NCBI GenBank assembly: GCA_032718475.1
Contig: JAUCBJ010007954.1
Span: 1-64,000, forward strand
Length of the DNA stretch: 64,000 nt
Direction: 5' to 3'
Origin: Nemertoderma westbladi
Taxonomy: Eukaryota; Xenacoelomorpha; Nemertodermatida; Nemertodermatidae
A program made the position numbers and the translations under genes. Positions 10,748-22,778 of this stretch are shown in pieces; position 1 is the stretch's first letter, and every line of letters begins with the position of its first letter. Under the pieces are notes generated by a model, which saw only the letters and a program-made list of their open reading frames with translations, was not told where the DNA came from and did no database searches.

Positions 10748-12471
10748 TTAAAAATGCTGTGCCGTCTTGTCAACAAAATTGCACCGCCACAACTCCCTAT
10801 CACCCATGACATTTGCTAGATCATCCGCATCTTCAAGGCCAGTGTCCTTTAAGATGCGTCTCAAGAAAGTCATAGGCTGTCCACCATGCTTATTCACTCC
10901 ATGAGGCTGCCAAAGTACAAGATTATGCACTGGCTGGTCCTCACGGCGAAAGCAATGTCCTGCAAAGCGGAGGCGATTTTGTTCTAGTGTCAAGCTTGGG
11001 GGAACCAATGAGACACCTCCAATGTTATATAGTGTCTGGTTGGAGATGTGTGCATTGTACTTGACACAATGAACCCGGCGTAGCATTCTTGTTAATGTGC
11101 CATCCAGAGATTTGGTGTCCTCAGCAGTTAAAGCCCAGCATGGACTCCCGTAGAGGAGTACTGGAACTACTGCTGCTCTAAATAATCGGACCTTAAGTTT
11201 CCGATTAATTCTCGGTGACTTCCAAATCCTGGAAAGCCTATTCAAGGCTGCCCATGCCTTTCCCTTACGTATTCGAAGGTCCTCACCTGACTTCCGGATC
11301 CATGATCCCAGGTAACAGAAGTCGTCCACATGCTCAAGCATACCATCCTTTGAGCTTATGCTCATCCGATCAGAGACTTGCTGAGGACTTTCAAAGTTAA
11401 CTGTCAGAATTTTGGTCTTTCTGGAGTTAATAAAAAGACCAACACTAGAAGCAGCATGTTCTAATGAGCTGAAGAGCCGTTGGGCTCCCTCTAATGATTC
11501 TGAGAGTACTCCTAAGTCATCAGCAAAGTCTAGATCAGTTAGGTACTTGGCAGGATTTCCTCGACTTCTGGAGCCAGTAGGTGGAGTTATCATCACCCCA
11601 TCATCATTATGATGATCTAAGGACATGCGTAGAACATAGTCAACCACAATAATGAACAAGAATGGTGTAAGTGTGTCTCCTTGGAGGACGCCCCATAACA
11701 CTTCAAATGGTTCTGTGTCACCGTCAACAGTAGACACAAATGTTGTCGAACCATCGTATACTGATCTGATTACTGCAATAATTTCATCAGGAATCCCATA
11801 TAATGAAAGTATGCTGAACATACGTGAGCGAGAGACTGAATCAAAGGCCTTGAAGAAGTCAACAAAGATAACAACCAGATGCCTGTCTTTCTTTTTTGAT
11901 AATTCTTCAATTATCCTTCTAAGTGCCAAAATGGGCTCCATGGTCCCACGACCTTTACGGAACCCATTCTGATTTCCACGGAGCAGTCTCTCAATGGGAT
12001 CCTGATGCGATTTAATAGAATCCTATTGTATAGCTTTGCAGCAATCGAGATCAATGAGATTCCCCGAAAAGAACCATAGAGTGTTAGGTTGCCCTTCTTG
12101 GGAACTGGCACCAACTTATTTGTTTTCATTTCTTGTGGGACTCTTGTTGTTCGGTACATGTCTACTATGATGGGATAGATGAGCTTTAAACACTCAGGTA
12201 TTTTAAAGACCTCAGGGGGAACACCATCTACTCCACTGACACGATTGGTCTTAATGCTCTTTGCAGCAGCCTTCACTTCTGCAAAGGAGATATCACCAAT
12301 GGGAATATCTGGGAGTACAGACTCAGACACTTTTACTTCTATAAAGTTATCAGGCAATACCCTGTCATTATTGAGGAGCTTTTCAAACTGGGCTTTCCAA
12401 CCATTGAGGCGATCGGCTGGTGATTCAGCCTTAACCTTGGTGGTTGGTTGGCTTTTCCGCCCAGTAAGCAA
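10748..12471 (-). pseudogene. LINE copy 1 reverse transcriptase region, frameshifted
   Basis: Reverse transcriptase motifs are present: SGVDGVPPEVFK, VPVPKKGN, FRGISLISIAAKLYNR, VIFVDFFKAFDSVSR (motif A) and LDFADD (motif C, catalytic Asp pair). The frame breaks near 12001, where one C of GGATCCC is missing relative to copy 2. The C-terminal part, with RMLRRVHCVKYNAH and RFAGHCFRRED, is intact to the stop at 10748. Confidence 0.85.
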
Positions 12472-12578
12472 ATTGATCGATTTCCATGCCTGGGATGATT
12501 GCCTGCTGTCGTCAGCATCATTGATGGCATCAACCTGTTGGTTTATTAGCTCCTGTAGATTAACAGAGTACTGCCTGT

Positions 12579-14069
12579 TCAGGGACCCAAATGCAGCCTT
12601 AACTGCATTCTTGGCCGCTGTAGTCTGTTTGAGTCGGGACTCTTTCTGCGCCTTATGAAGGTCATTTCGGCACTTCTGAATTTTGTTGTCAGTCCAGGGG
12701 GCCCATTTCCTGTTTCGAGGGTATACAGGAACAGAACTGTTTCTGCAGCTGCTAACTTAACTGCTTCTGTAAAGGCAGTATAGCCCTCACAGTGATCTGC
12801 CGACTCAGAGTCAAGAGCCTCATACCTGTTGCTCAGCTGTAGTGTGAAGCTGGATCTCACACTTGGCTGTTGCAACAGAGAGGACCAGTCATGCCGCGGC
12901 AAGGCAGATTTCGTTGTTCTGCTAACACGCAGACTAAGTCATACCTTGGCCACAATAAGGCGGTGATCACTGGAGAAGGGTCGAAGTGTAAATGCATTAC
13001 AGTCTTGTATAGAGCTCCTGTATTTCCTACGAAACAGAATATGGTCTATCTGGGACTTGTGACCACTGGGTCCACTATGAGTCCATAGCTTTCCAGTTCG
13101 CTTCTTGAACTGGGTTCCAGCCGAAAACAATCCATTTCCAGAGATAAAATCCTGAAGATGGACAGAATTTCGGTTAACACTATTGCTATAGACCCAGGGC
13201 GATGTAGGTGATTGATGCAGACTTGCATTAAAGTCTCCCAGGAATGTTAAGAATGCATGCTGATCCACTCCATCAGTAGCTGCTTGTAGATTGTGGTAGA
13301 AATTTTCCACCTCCTCTACAGGGGCAACACTAGTTGGAGAGTAGCACACAATCAGAACCACCTTAGGAAACTTCTTAGCTAGTCTTCCAGAACATGAGAA
13401 GTGGCAACGGATGATGCGGTTAGAGATTTGGTCTATTTTGTCCAATGCTGCATGTGCAGTTGGATTCATCAATAGACCAATTCCACCATTGCCACTATCA
13501 TCTGCTGACGCGAGGGCGAGTCGCCAACCGCCCCCCATGACCTTAATCAGAACCTCATCAGTCTGTCCAGTCTGCATTCGGTGCTCTTGAACACCCACTG
13601 CGCTAAGAAAAAGCTTATCTGCCAAGGCAGTCAGCTCACCTTGTCGCATTGGGGACCCGAGTGTTAGGGTGTTTACTGAGGCTAGTCTAGTGACTTGCCT
13701 CAGATTCACCAATGGCTTTGTTGGTCGGGGTGGAACATGAGAGTAGCCTCCAACTCCAGAATCCCTCTCCCCATCACAATCTGGCCTCCCTGGTGACCCA
13801 GGGTTTGTGCCAGAAAGGTCATCAGGAAAGGGACTCAAAGAATTGTTGGCTGCTCTCTCTCCAGTAGGGGGTGAGACAGGCATCCGGTCAGGAGTTAACT
13901 GACGCCTGTGAGGCCGATTGTGTCCGGTAATTCCACTGGCCTCTAGTGGCCGGACCTCAGCATTGCTAATGTAATCCATAGTGGGGGTTGGGGGGTGCCT
14001 TTTTGCCGAGTCAGCTCTCGGGGCAAATACCACACCCTGGTTTGCCATTCCACAGGGTGGGTGTCGCAA
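12579..14069 (-). pseudogene. LINE copy 1 endonuclease region, broken
   Basis: The open part 14069-12939 carries the APE endonuclease motifs in order: GVQEHRM, GGIGLLMN, CYSPT, GDFNAS, SQIDHILF and SSDHRL. A premature TGA follows AKV, where copy 2 has AGA. The same protein continues in frame beyond the stop (LPRHDWSS onward) until a 5-bp insertion near 12735 shifts it. The domain would nick target DNA for reverse transcription; this copy cannot make the full protein. Confidence 0.8.
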
Positions 14070-14395
14070 TGGAGTCAGATATGAGGCCCATCACCCATAT
14101 CTACTCTGGCGTACATGACCCACCATTGGCTGTTGCAGCTCATCTGCTGGGTCATGCCCTGTACCCCTGGTTGCTGCCAGGTGCAGGTCGCAGTGAAGTG
14201 CTCTCAGAGTGGACATGAAAACACTCTACTCCTGACCAGCCATTGGTAGATCACCATCTGCCTGGTCAGGCCATATACCCCTGCAGCCAAGTATATGGGT
14301 CCTTAATCCAGGACCAAGGGTGTCCTTATCCCAGAACGAAGGGGGTCCTAGTTACAGGACCAGATTTGCCCTAGTAAGAGGGTCTATGCAAAAAA

Positions 14396-15436
14396 CTAGC
14401 TAGTCCTACTCTATGTGCCACTTTCTGCATAGAAAACATTCTGGGGCACTAATAGCATAGGCCTTATATTTCTCTCAAATGTTTATATATTGGGTACCCA
14501 CTTTTTGGCCAATTTTTTAATATGAAAATGGCTTTTATCATGAGGTTTATATTTGACCTTCTGACAGTAAGATGGTAACTAGTATCTTGAATTTTGTGTT
14601 AGCTAGTTCGTTTTAATAGCTAAGTGAAAAAATAAATATTGAAAATTTGAAAAACTTTTGACCAATTTTTTTCTTGTGAAAATTGCCATTATCATTGCTT
14701 TCATTATTTATTAGCTACCACAAATTTTACTAGTTATCATTATAATTTAATTGAAATATTTCATAGTATTAAAAAAAAATATTTTATTTATTTTATGCAC
14801 GGTTTATAACCATCCCATGCTTATTAAATACAAACCAGGCTTTTATCTAAAAATGTTCTAGAACAAAAAGTAGTTGTTCTAGAACGTGAATTTTTTTAAA
14901 ATATAATAGCTCTGGGTACATTTCAAAAAAAGAAATTATCAAAGTCTAGCTAGTAGAAAAAATTTCATGGGGGGTGTATGCATACTGAACCAGTACCCAT
15001 TTTTAGTAAATGTTTTCGATGAAAATTTTTAAATTGTTATACTAATAATGATATATAGTAACTGATATATGATACTGATATATAGTAATTTAAAATGAGT
15101 AGTTGGATGAGTCTTGGTAGGCCTAGCTAAGCTAGTGAGTTATTCCGGTAGTGAGTTATTGGATGACAAATTAATTAAATTTATAATCATGTATAAGTTA
15201 GCTAGTGTTTTTCATTTTTTAATAGCTTGTTAGTATTTTTTAAAATTTTAGAAATAATTTTATTTTATTTTTGTTATTGAACATTAGTAGATATTATTTA
15301 CTATGTAACATATCGTAAGGATAATATCATGTAATACCTATGCCTATACCTATACCTAATACCTATGGAAAAAACATAATTTTAAAAACACTAGCTATCA
15401 TTAAAAAATTGTTAGAAGGTCAAATAGTTGATAAAG
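14396..15436. other. AT-rich stretch, no gene seen
   Basis: Repetitive AT-rich sequence with many GCTAGT-type motifs and two TTCTAGAAC palindromes at about 14855-14885. No coding or RNA feature recognised. Confidence 0.5.
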
Positions 15437-15545
15437 GGGGGGGGGGGGCGGGGGGGGGGGGGGCAATTCTGACCTAGGACAATTCCGTCCCGGATAATTC
15501 CGTGCCATTTAAAAATTTCATATTTTTTCATTGGTCGGAATGTAC
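15437..15545. repeat. Poly-G tract plus a dispersed repeat
   Basis: A G-run of about 28 with one C is followed by a block (CAATTCTGACC, GGACAATTCCG, TTTCATATTTTTTCATTGGTCGG) that recurs in diverged form at 23325-23425. It is probably a MITE remnant. Confidence 0.5.
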
Positions 15546-15771
15546 CGCAACCTCCACAAGCCCATTAAAGTAGGCCTGTCTGATACACCATGATTATACC
15601 GTTGCGGAACTGTTCCTTTTGGACAAGTCCGGAAATTGGGAATGTTTTGGTAAATATCTTTGAATGTTTTGAAACAATTTATCAGTAACCTATTATGTAC
15701 ATTTAGTTATTTGATGGTTTACACTGCGAACAATAATGCATTTGGTCAAGTAATTTCACCTTTCATTATTT

Positions 15772-15777
15772 TTTATT
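15772..15777 (-). promoter_or_regulatory. Poly(A) signal of the phosphodiesterase gene
   Basis: AATAAA on the coding strand, about 15 nt past the stop codon, implying a very short 3' UTR. Confidence 0.5.
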
Positions 15778-15791
15778 GCATGGTCTCTGGA

Positions 15792-18482
15792 TTACATAAG
15801 GTGCTTATTTTTCTTCTTTGTCTTTGTTGCCGTACTTGCCGCAGTGGAGGTTGTTCGCAATCTTTCAGTAGATGTTTCACTCTGTTCAGTATTTCCTATA
15901 GATTTAGTTGACTTTCTCTTAACTTTCTTTCCAATGCTTTCTTCAGATATCCTTACAACGTTCGGGTAATAATCTGTAAATGTCGCTGTTTTCCATATGT
16001 CACGATTCTCAATGCATCTGGTGGCTAGAACGGAGAGGCTCGTGTACGCTTTAGATAACGCGTTATACAAAGGGATACAAATACTCTCAATAAACATAAC
16101 TTGCTGTTGTGGCAACGACTTACCGCGATCCATTGCGTCTTGGGAAATCCGGCCCAGTTTCTCACGTTCAAGATCTCCTTGTTCATGGAACTCGGCCACT
16201 ATCCGATCAACACCTCGCCTTTGGACATCCCAAGGTTTGAACACGTTACTCAGGTCCGATGCCGTCATTAGCATTCCACGTCGCAAATCGCGGTTTGCGG
16301 ATGTTGTTAGATTAAAATTTCCATTATTTATAATGAGCTGTTCTTCAAACAATGCTCGACATTTTACGTGTAGCGACAGATCAGTTGCTAAAATTTCACC
16401 TTTAACCATTGCGAATATTAATTCCATTTCATCATCCATCAATTCTTCTAAGAAGTTGTGTTCGTCGAAAGAGAATATCATTCGGCAGTGACTGTAGTGA
16501 TGAAACTCAAGTGTCGAAGTATCGTAGATTTTAGATAGCGGTGAATCTGTGCACCGCAGGTAGCTATTGTTGACACCGCGGTGGTCTAAATCGTGACACA
16601 AGCACGCTATCATAAGACTCAAGATTTCATGTTTCGTCATCGATTTACGTAACCCCGCAGTCACGAGAATCGCGTACATTGTTTGCGCTGTAGAAAACGC
16701 ATGATACCAATTGTGATACTTCATAGGACGATAATTCTTTTTGACCGCCAGCAGCCATCGTAAGAGTTTTTCTTGTGGAATATGAAAGTTTTCTATCAAA
16801 TACAGATTCTCAAACATAAATATACATCCGAGAATAGTCTCTTCTTCAGTAAAGCTTCTATCAACGTCAAAGTCGAAGTTTGCTAGAAGAGAGCATTTTT
16901 CAACCGATAAATTAACGTCTAGATAAGGCTCTATCTCATTTGCTTGGGCAGTAGCGTGGTATGATACCACCTCAAAACTAACCAGTTGTTTTGCGTAGAG
17001 GCGAGTCATTTCCTGAAATTTTTCTGCACTGTGGATAGCAAGTCCAATAAAGACAGAAAAAACCTCTAAGAAGCATTGCGTCCGGCTATCAAAACTCTCG
17101 ATCTCAAGATCGTCCTCACCCTGGTTTACATTAACAGAAATATGTGAGTATTCTTTGTTCATTGACTTGTTAACGAACATGACACACCCTACACCCGTCA
17201 ATATATTTTGTGTTCCGAAGATTGGCAAAGCAAGCACCGTCATAACACTTACCCCGCATATTTTACCCGAAAAGTCCACTTCATTGTACAAAGCGGTATC
17301 CCCAATATTAATAGCCCTTTTTTCCTTTACACACATGTATGCTAATTGTGTGCATGGATTATAGTCAATGTTTGGTCTTTGAGTAACTACGCATTCACTG
17401 CCCTTTCTAGTTTGAATAAAGCACATTTTGAAAGACGAATGCGGCTCCAATTCGGCATGGCCTAAATGGTGCACTTGGCCAAATGTCGGGTTGTCGCATG
17501 TGTACACAATATACAAATCGCATTCTAGTACTTCCTTGCAATCACTAATAATTGATTCAACTATTTTCTCGACTGATTGTTCTTCCTGGAAAATATTGCG
17601 AGCCATCTGCAAAAGCATTTCATTGTTTTTGTACTCATGGATGCTCATTTCAAGCAAACGTGCATTGCGAATACTAATCCCGCAAAATAAGAGATATTTT
17701 TCAAATTCTATTTTATCACATTCAGTAAACGGAGTTTTACCCTTATTCTTATTGATGATTTGAGCAACACCAATAACCTTACCTTCTGGAGATATTATCG
17801 GGGCGCATAGAATGTTGATCGTCTTGTATCCAGTGATTTTATCAACCTCCTGATTAAATCTTTCATCGCCATAAGCATTGCATATATTCAAAGATTTTTT
17901 GTGTTCAGCAACATGTCCAACAATACCTTTTCCCATTGGAACTGTAATATTATGTTCAGATATTACAATAGCTTTATCCTCCAATATATTAACATGCGAA
18001 GGGACTGTCATAAACAGCTCTGATTTTAACACCGTACCCTTCGGTGTATCAAATACAAAGAACAAGCTGGCTCTCGAAGCCTGCGTTAGTATTCCAATAT
18101 GTTCTAAAATCTTTGTACACAACGTAGGCATATCGAGGCCCGTAGCTAGGTCGTGAACCACATCCATGAACATTGCTTCTTTGTCTTTATCGGATTGAGG
18201 ATTAAATGCCAATCTCTGTTCTGAAGTAATTCCGGACTTCCCTCTCATAGTTTCAATAAAATTTTCTACAAATGATGTTCTTTGCGCAGATCCTAGACGA
18301 TTATTTAACCGCAAATTTAAGGAATCCGGTCCATATTTTGAGTAGCAACGATTGTAATACAGTTCGTCGGCATTTTCATTCATCCATTCTATTAAGTACT
18401 CTTGGTGCTCTGAAAAAAATTTAAAAGCTTTCTCCCTAGTCACTGATTGAGGGTGAGAATGTCTGTGTGAAGAAGCCATCAT
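15792..18482 (-). CDS. GAF-GAF cyclic nucleotide phosphodiesterase, PDE5/6/11 type
   Basis: An intact, intronless frame of 896 residues. GAF-A spans about residues 110-285 and carries an NKxnFDE-like signature (NKNKGKTPFTECDKIEF, near residue 247), the cyclic-nucleotide-binding mark of PDE5/6/11. GAF-B spans about 300-500. The catalytic domain covers about 560-840: HNWYHAF (near 588), CHDLDHRGVNNS (near 627), LEFHH, ATDLSLH, MTASDLS and the QQVMFIESICIPLY segment holding the invariant substrate Gln. All metal-binding His/Asp positions I could check are kept. It should hydrolyse cGMP and/or cAMP in the cytosol. The C-terminus is Ser/Thr/Lys-rich and lacks the CaaX box of PDE6. The absence of introns in so large a gene suggests a retrocopy origin. 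The start follows an upstream region full of stops; a second Met follows at once. Confidence 0.9.
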   Translation of the reverse strand: MMASSHRHSHPQSVTREKAFKFFSEHQEYLIEWMNENADELYYNRCYSKYGPDSLNLRLNNRLGSAQRTSFVENFIETMRGKSGITSEQRLAFNPQSDKDKEAMFMDVVHDLATGLDMPTLCTKILEHIGILTQASRASLFFVFDTPKGTVLKSELFMTVPSHVNILEDKAIVISEHNITVPMGKGIVGHVAEHKKSLNICNAYGDERFNQEVDKITGYKTINILCAPIISPEGKVIGVAQIINKNKGKTPFTECDKIEFEKYLLFCGISIRNARLLEMSIHEYKNNEMLLQMARNIFQEEQSVEKIVESIISDCKEVLECDLYIVYTCDNPTFGQVHHLGHAELEPHSSFKMCFIQTRKGSECVVTQRPNIDYNPCTQLAYMCVKEKRAINIGDTALYNEVDFSGKICGVSVMTVLALPIFGTQNILTGVGCVMFVNKSMNKEYSHISVNVNQGEDDLEIESFDSRTQCFLEVFSVFIGLAIHSAEKFQEMTRLYAKQLVSFEVVSYHATAQANEIEPYLDVNLSVEKCSLLANFDFDVDRSFTEEETILGCIFMFENLYLIENFHIPQEKLLRWLLAVKKNYRPMKYHNWYHAFSTAQTMYAILVTAGLRKSMTKHEILSLMIACLCHDLDHRGVNNSYLRCTDSPLSKIYDTSTLEFHHYSHCRMIFSFDEHNFLEELMDDEMELIFAMVKGEILATDLSLHVKCRALFEEQLIINNGNFNLTTSANRDLRRGMLMTASDLSNVFKPWDVQRRGVDRIVAEFHEQGDLEREKLGRISQDAMDRGKSLPQQQVMFIESICIPLYNALSKAYTSLSVLATRCIENRDIWKTATFTDYYPNVVRISEESIGKKVKRKSTKSIGNTEQSETSTERLRTTSTAASTATKTKKKNKHLM

Positions 18483-18833
18483 AATATTATTAATCTAATT
18501 ATTGTTCATGGTATTAATATAATTGAATTTATTGTTATAAATAGATAATGTTCCAGAATCCTCTTCATTATATAACGTGTTGGAAACTTGTTATAATTAA
18601 ATCGTGATTAATAACCATAGCTGGTTCAAACTGGATGGCACATATTGACCTCCAAATGAAAGAGGATGGCAAATTAACATTGATACAAATTATTGTTTAA
18701 ATGTTAAATTTAAATTTAAATTTAAATTTAAATGTTTAAATTTATTGATAAAAGTAATACGATGTTTTTATAAAACTGGAATGCTTATTTTTCAATGTTT
18801 ATCCCATTACTTTTCTCTTTCCCATTACGCTTA
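18483..18833. other. Upstream flank of the phosphodiesterase gene
   Basis: AT-rich with a self-complementary (AAATTT)n run at about 18711-18745. A 48-bp block (ATAAAACTGGAATGCTTATT...) at about 18769-18817 is repeated directly at about 19161-19208, flanking the first arm of the inverted repeat. No promoter element recognised. Confidence 0.4.
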
Positions 18834-19296
18834 ACGGCGTCAAGACGCCGTTAAGCAAGTCGGAAGTCATCAATCAAATGTAAATTCCATCAACAAGCTG
18901 TCATTGGTGTTATTTTACCATTGCGCCTATGGCGTTTTTTCGTTTATGTCTATTTTTCGAGCCCACGGCTCATGGACGAAATAGCGGAACATACCAGGGA
19001 CCTTAGAATCGCGGTATCTAGCCGCTGTGAAAATTTCATCAAAATCGTTAGAGTAGTTTTGGCTGTAGATCAGCCAGCCAGCCAGCCAGCCAGTCAGCCA
19101 GCCAGCCAGCCAGTCAATCAGCCAACAATTCTTACAGTAATCAAGTCCTACGACTTGCTAATAAAACTGGAATGCTTATTTTTCAATGTTTATCCCATTA
19201 CTTTTCTCCTATTTCGGAATTAATTTCTGCTTAATTTATGAACTGTTACTCTAAAAATTAACACATTTCATTACACCATAACCCTTAATACAACAA

Positions 19297-20132
19297 TTAA
19301 GGGGTCGGAGCCCCCCCCCCCCCCCCCCCTAATTTTTTTCAAATTTCAATAAAATGCTACGAAATTTGGTATGATGATAGATCGACACCTTGTCTTACTG
19401 GTGGCCTGGCCGGATTTTTTAATTTATGAGCTATTTCGATACAACAAGCCGTTAAAAATACTCTATTTCGCAATATTTAGCCATCTCCGTCGGCTTTATT
19501 TTTCGTCTTTGGAATGAGATCTAGATATCATTAGATCCGCCTTCGCCTGCAGATTCTGAATCTGAAACCCGTTGTAAATTTCACCAGGAACTTCCGATAT
19601 TATCAAAATACTAAGGTGTAAATTTTTGTGAAGTAAATCGCTATAATTCTAATGTTTTTTTACTCAATTCTAGAATATTAATTATGGGTAATGAAAAAAC
19701 AAGATGGAGAGTTTTAAACGCTCAGCTAAATAATAATTAATATTCTAGAATAAAGACAACAAAACATCAGAATTAAAGCGATTTACATCTCTGAATTTAC
19801 ACATTAGTATTTTGATAATATCTTTACCAATTTTGGGTTAAATTTAAAACGGTTTTCAGATTCGGAATCTACAAACGAAGGCGCTTCGAATGATATCTAG
19901 ATTACATTTCAAAGACGTAAAATAAAGTCTACGGAAGTGGTTAAACATTGCTAAATGGACATTTTTTAAGGGATTGTTGTATGGAAATAACTGAAGAAAT
20001 TGAAAAATCCGGCCAGGCCACCAGTAAGAAAAGGTGTCGATCTATCATCATACCAAATTTCGTAGCATTTTATTGAAATTTGAAAAAAATTAGGGGGCGG
20101 GGGGGGGGGGGAGGAGCTCCGACCCCCTAAAT
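19297..20132. repeat. Near-palindromic core, arms about 400 bp
   Basis: Starts TTAAGGGGTCGGAG plus a poly-C run, and ends in a poly-G run plus CTCCGACCCCCTAA. Arms match in inverted order: TAATTTTTTTCAAATTTCAA, GGTATGATGATAGATCGACACC, TGGTGGCCTGGCCGGATTTTT and TCTAGATATCATT each have partners at 19.9-20.1 kb. No ORF; this is a snap-back MITE-like element. Confidence 0.85.
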
Positions 20133-20175
20133 ACTACTACTACTAGGATCGGCATGCTGCATTGCAGCTGCATTT

Positions 20176-21786
20176 TTAAGAATGCTGTGCCGGCTTGTCA
20201 ACAAAATTGCACCGCCACAACTCCCTATCACCCATGACATTTGCTAGATCATCCGCATCTTTAAGGCCAGTGTCCTTTAAGATGCGTCTCAAGAAAGTCA
20301 TGGGCTGTCCACCATGCTTATTCACGCCATGAGGCTGCCAAAGTACAAGATTATGCACTGGCTGGTCCTCACGGCGAAAGCAATGTCCTGCAAAGCGGAG
20401 GCGATTTTGTTCTAGTGTCAAGCTTGGGGGAACCAATGAGACACCTCCAATGTTATATAGTGTCTGGTTGGAGATGTGTGCATTGTACTTGACACAATGT
20501 ACCCGGCGTAGCATTCTTGTGAATATGCCATCCAGAGATTTGGTGTCCTCAGCAGTTAGAGCCCAGCATGGACTCCCGTAGAGGAGTACTGGAACTACTG
20601 CTGCTCTAAATAATCGGACCTTAAGTTTCCGATTAATTCTAGGTGACTTCCAAATCCTGGAAAACCTATTCAAGGCTGCCCATGTCTTTCCCTTACGTAT
20701 TCGAAGGTCCTCACCTGACTTCCGGATCCATGATCCCAGGTAACAGAAGTCGTCCACATGCTCAAGCATACCATCCTTTGAGCTTATGCTCATCCGATCA
20801 GAGACTTGCTGAGGACTTTCAAAGTTAACTGTCAGAATTTTGGTCGTTCTGGAGTTAATAAAAAGACCAACACTAGAAGCAGCATGTTCCAATGAGCTGA
20901 GGAGCCGCTGGGCTCCCTCTAATGATTCTGAGAGTACTCCTAAGTCATCAGCAAAGTCTAGATCAGTTAGGTACTTGGCAGGATTTCCTCGACTTCTGGA
21001 GCCAGTAGGTGGAGTTATCATCACCCCATCATCATTATGATGATCTAAGGACATGCGTAGAACATAGTCAACCACAATAATGAACAAGAATGGTGCAAGT
21101 GTGTCTCCTTGGAGGACGCCCCATAACACTTCAAATGGTTCTGTGTCACCGTCAACAGTAGACACAAATGTTGTCGAACCATCGTATACTGATCTGATTG
21201 CTGCAATAATTTCATCAGGAATCCCATATAATGAAAGTATGCTGAACATACGTGAGCGAGAGACTGAATCAAAGGCCTTGAAGAAGTCAACAAAGATAAC
21301 AGCCAGATGCCTGTCTTTCTTTTTTGAAAACTCTTCAATTATCCTTCTAAGTGCCAAAATGGGCTCCATGGTCCCACGACCTTTACGGAACCCATTCTGA
21401 TTTCCACGTAGCAGTCTCTCAATGGGATCCCTGATGCGATTTAATAGAATTCTATTGTATAGTTTTGCAGCAATCGAGATCAATGAGATTCCACGAAAAG
21501 AACCATAGAGTGTTAGGTTGCCCTTCTTGGGAACTGGCACCAACTTATTTGTTTTCATTTCTTGTGGGACTCTTGTTGTACGGTACATGTCTACTATGAT
21601 GGGATAGATGAGCTTTAAACACTCAGGTATTTTAAAGACCTCAGGGGGAACACCATCTACTCCACTGGCACGATTGGTCTTAATGCTCTTTGCAGCAGTC
21701 TTCACTTCTGCAAAGGAGATATCGCCAATGGGAATATCTGGGAGTACAGACTCAGACACTTTTACTTCTATAAAGTTATCAGGCAA
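20176..21786 (-). pseudogene. LINE copy 2 reverse transcriptase, open but lacking its N-terminus
   Basis: A 536-residue open frame covering all reverse transcriptase motifs (SGVDGVPPEVFK, NQNGFRKGRG, IFVDFFKAFDSVSR, LDFADD) and the C-terminal domain. It lacks the frameshift that breaks copy 1. It is cut off from the endonuclease part by a 7-nt deletion near 22045, so the ancestral single polyprotein is split. Confidence 0.85.
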
Positions 21787-22007
21787 TACCCTGTCATTAT
21801 TGAGGAGCTTTTCAAAGTGGGCTTTCCAACCATTGAGGCGATCGGCTGGTGATTCAGCCTTAACCTTGGTGGTTGGTTGGCTTTTCCGCCCAGTAAGCAG
21901 ATTGATCGATTTCCATGCCTGGGATGATTGCCTGCTGTCGTCAGCATCATTGATGGCATCAACCTGTTGGTTTATTAGCTCCTGTAGATTAACAGAGTAC
22001 TGCCTGT

Positions 22008-22778
22008 TCAGGGACCTAGATGCAGCTTTAACTGCATTCTTGGCCGCTGTTTGAGTCGGGTCTCTTTCTGCGCCTTATGAAGGTCATTTCGGCACTTCTG
22101 AATTTTGTTGTCAGTCCAGGGGGCCCTTTTCCTGTTTCGAGGGTATACAGGAACTGTTTCTGCAGCTGCTAACTTAACTGCTTCTGTAAAGGCAGTATAG
22201 CCCTCACAGTGATCTGCCGCCTCAGAGGCAAGAGCCTCATACCTGTTGCTCAGCTGTAGTGTGAAGCTGGATCTCACACTTGGCTGTTGCAACAGAGAGG
22301 ACCAGTCATGCCGTGGCAAGGCAGATTTCGTTGTTCTGCTAGCACGCAGACTAAGTCTTACCTTGGCCACAATAAGGCGGTGATCACTGGAGAAGGGTCG
22401 AAGTGTAAATGCATTACAGTCTTGTATAGAGCTCCTGTATTTCCTACGAAACAGAATATGGTCTATCTGGGACTTGTGACCACTGGGTCCACTATGAGTC
22501 CATAGCTTTCCAGTTCGCTTCTTGAACTGGGTTCCAGCCGAAAACAATCCATTTCCAGAGATAAAATCCTGAAGATGGACAGAATTTCGGTTAACACTAT
22601 TGCTATAGACCCAGGGCGATGTAGGTGATTGATGCAGACTTGCATTAAAGTCTCCCAGGAATGTTAAGAATGCTTGCTGATCCACTCCATCAGTTGCTGC
22701 TTGTAGATTGTGGTAGAAATTTTCCACCTCCTCTACAGGGGCAACACTAGTTGGAGAGTAGCACACAATCAGAACCAC
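22008..22778 (-). pseudogene. LINE copy 2 endonuclease remnant
   Basis: Holds the second half of the APE domain: CYSPTS, LGDFNAS, SQIDHILFRRKY, SSDHRLIVAKV. It then reads on into the linker, where copy 1 has a stop codon. The 5' part of the domain is missing by truncation, and a 7-nt deletion shifts the frame near 22045. Confidence 0.8.

Larger units (their letters stand above)
10710..14395 (-). mobile_element. APE-type LINE, copy 1, nearly full length, inactivated
   Basis: A minus-strand non-LTR retrotransposon of about 3.7 kb with apurinic-endonuclease-like and reverse transcriptase domains. It ends at its 3' side in a short trinucleotide run (TAG repeats) rather than poly(A), as in RTE- or CR1-like clades. 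The 5' region (14070-14395) is non-coding and folds into two successive hairpin units built on TGACCCACC/GGGTCA and CTGACCAGCC/GGTCAGG. Comparison with copies 2 and 3 shows a nonsense change at about 12940, a 5-bp insertion near 12735 and a 1-bp deletion near 12001. The clade is a guess; the LINE identity is firm. Confidence 0.85.
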
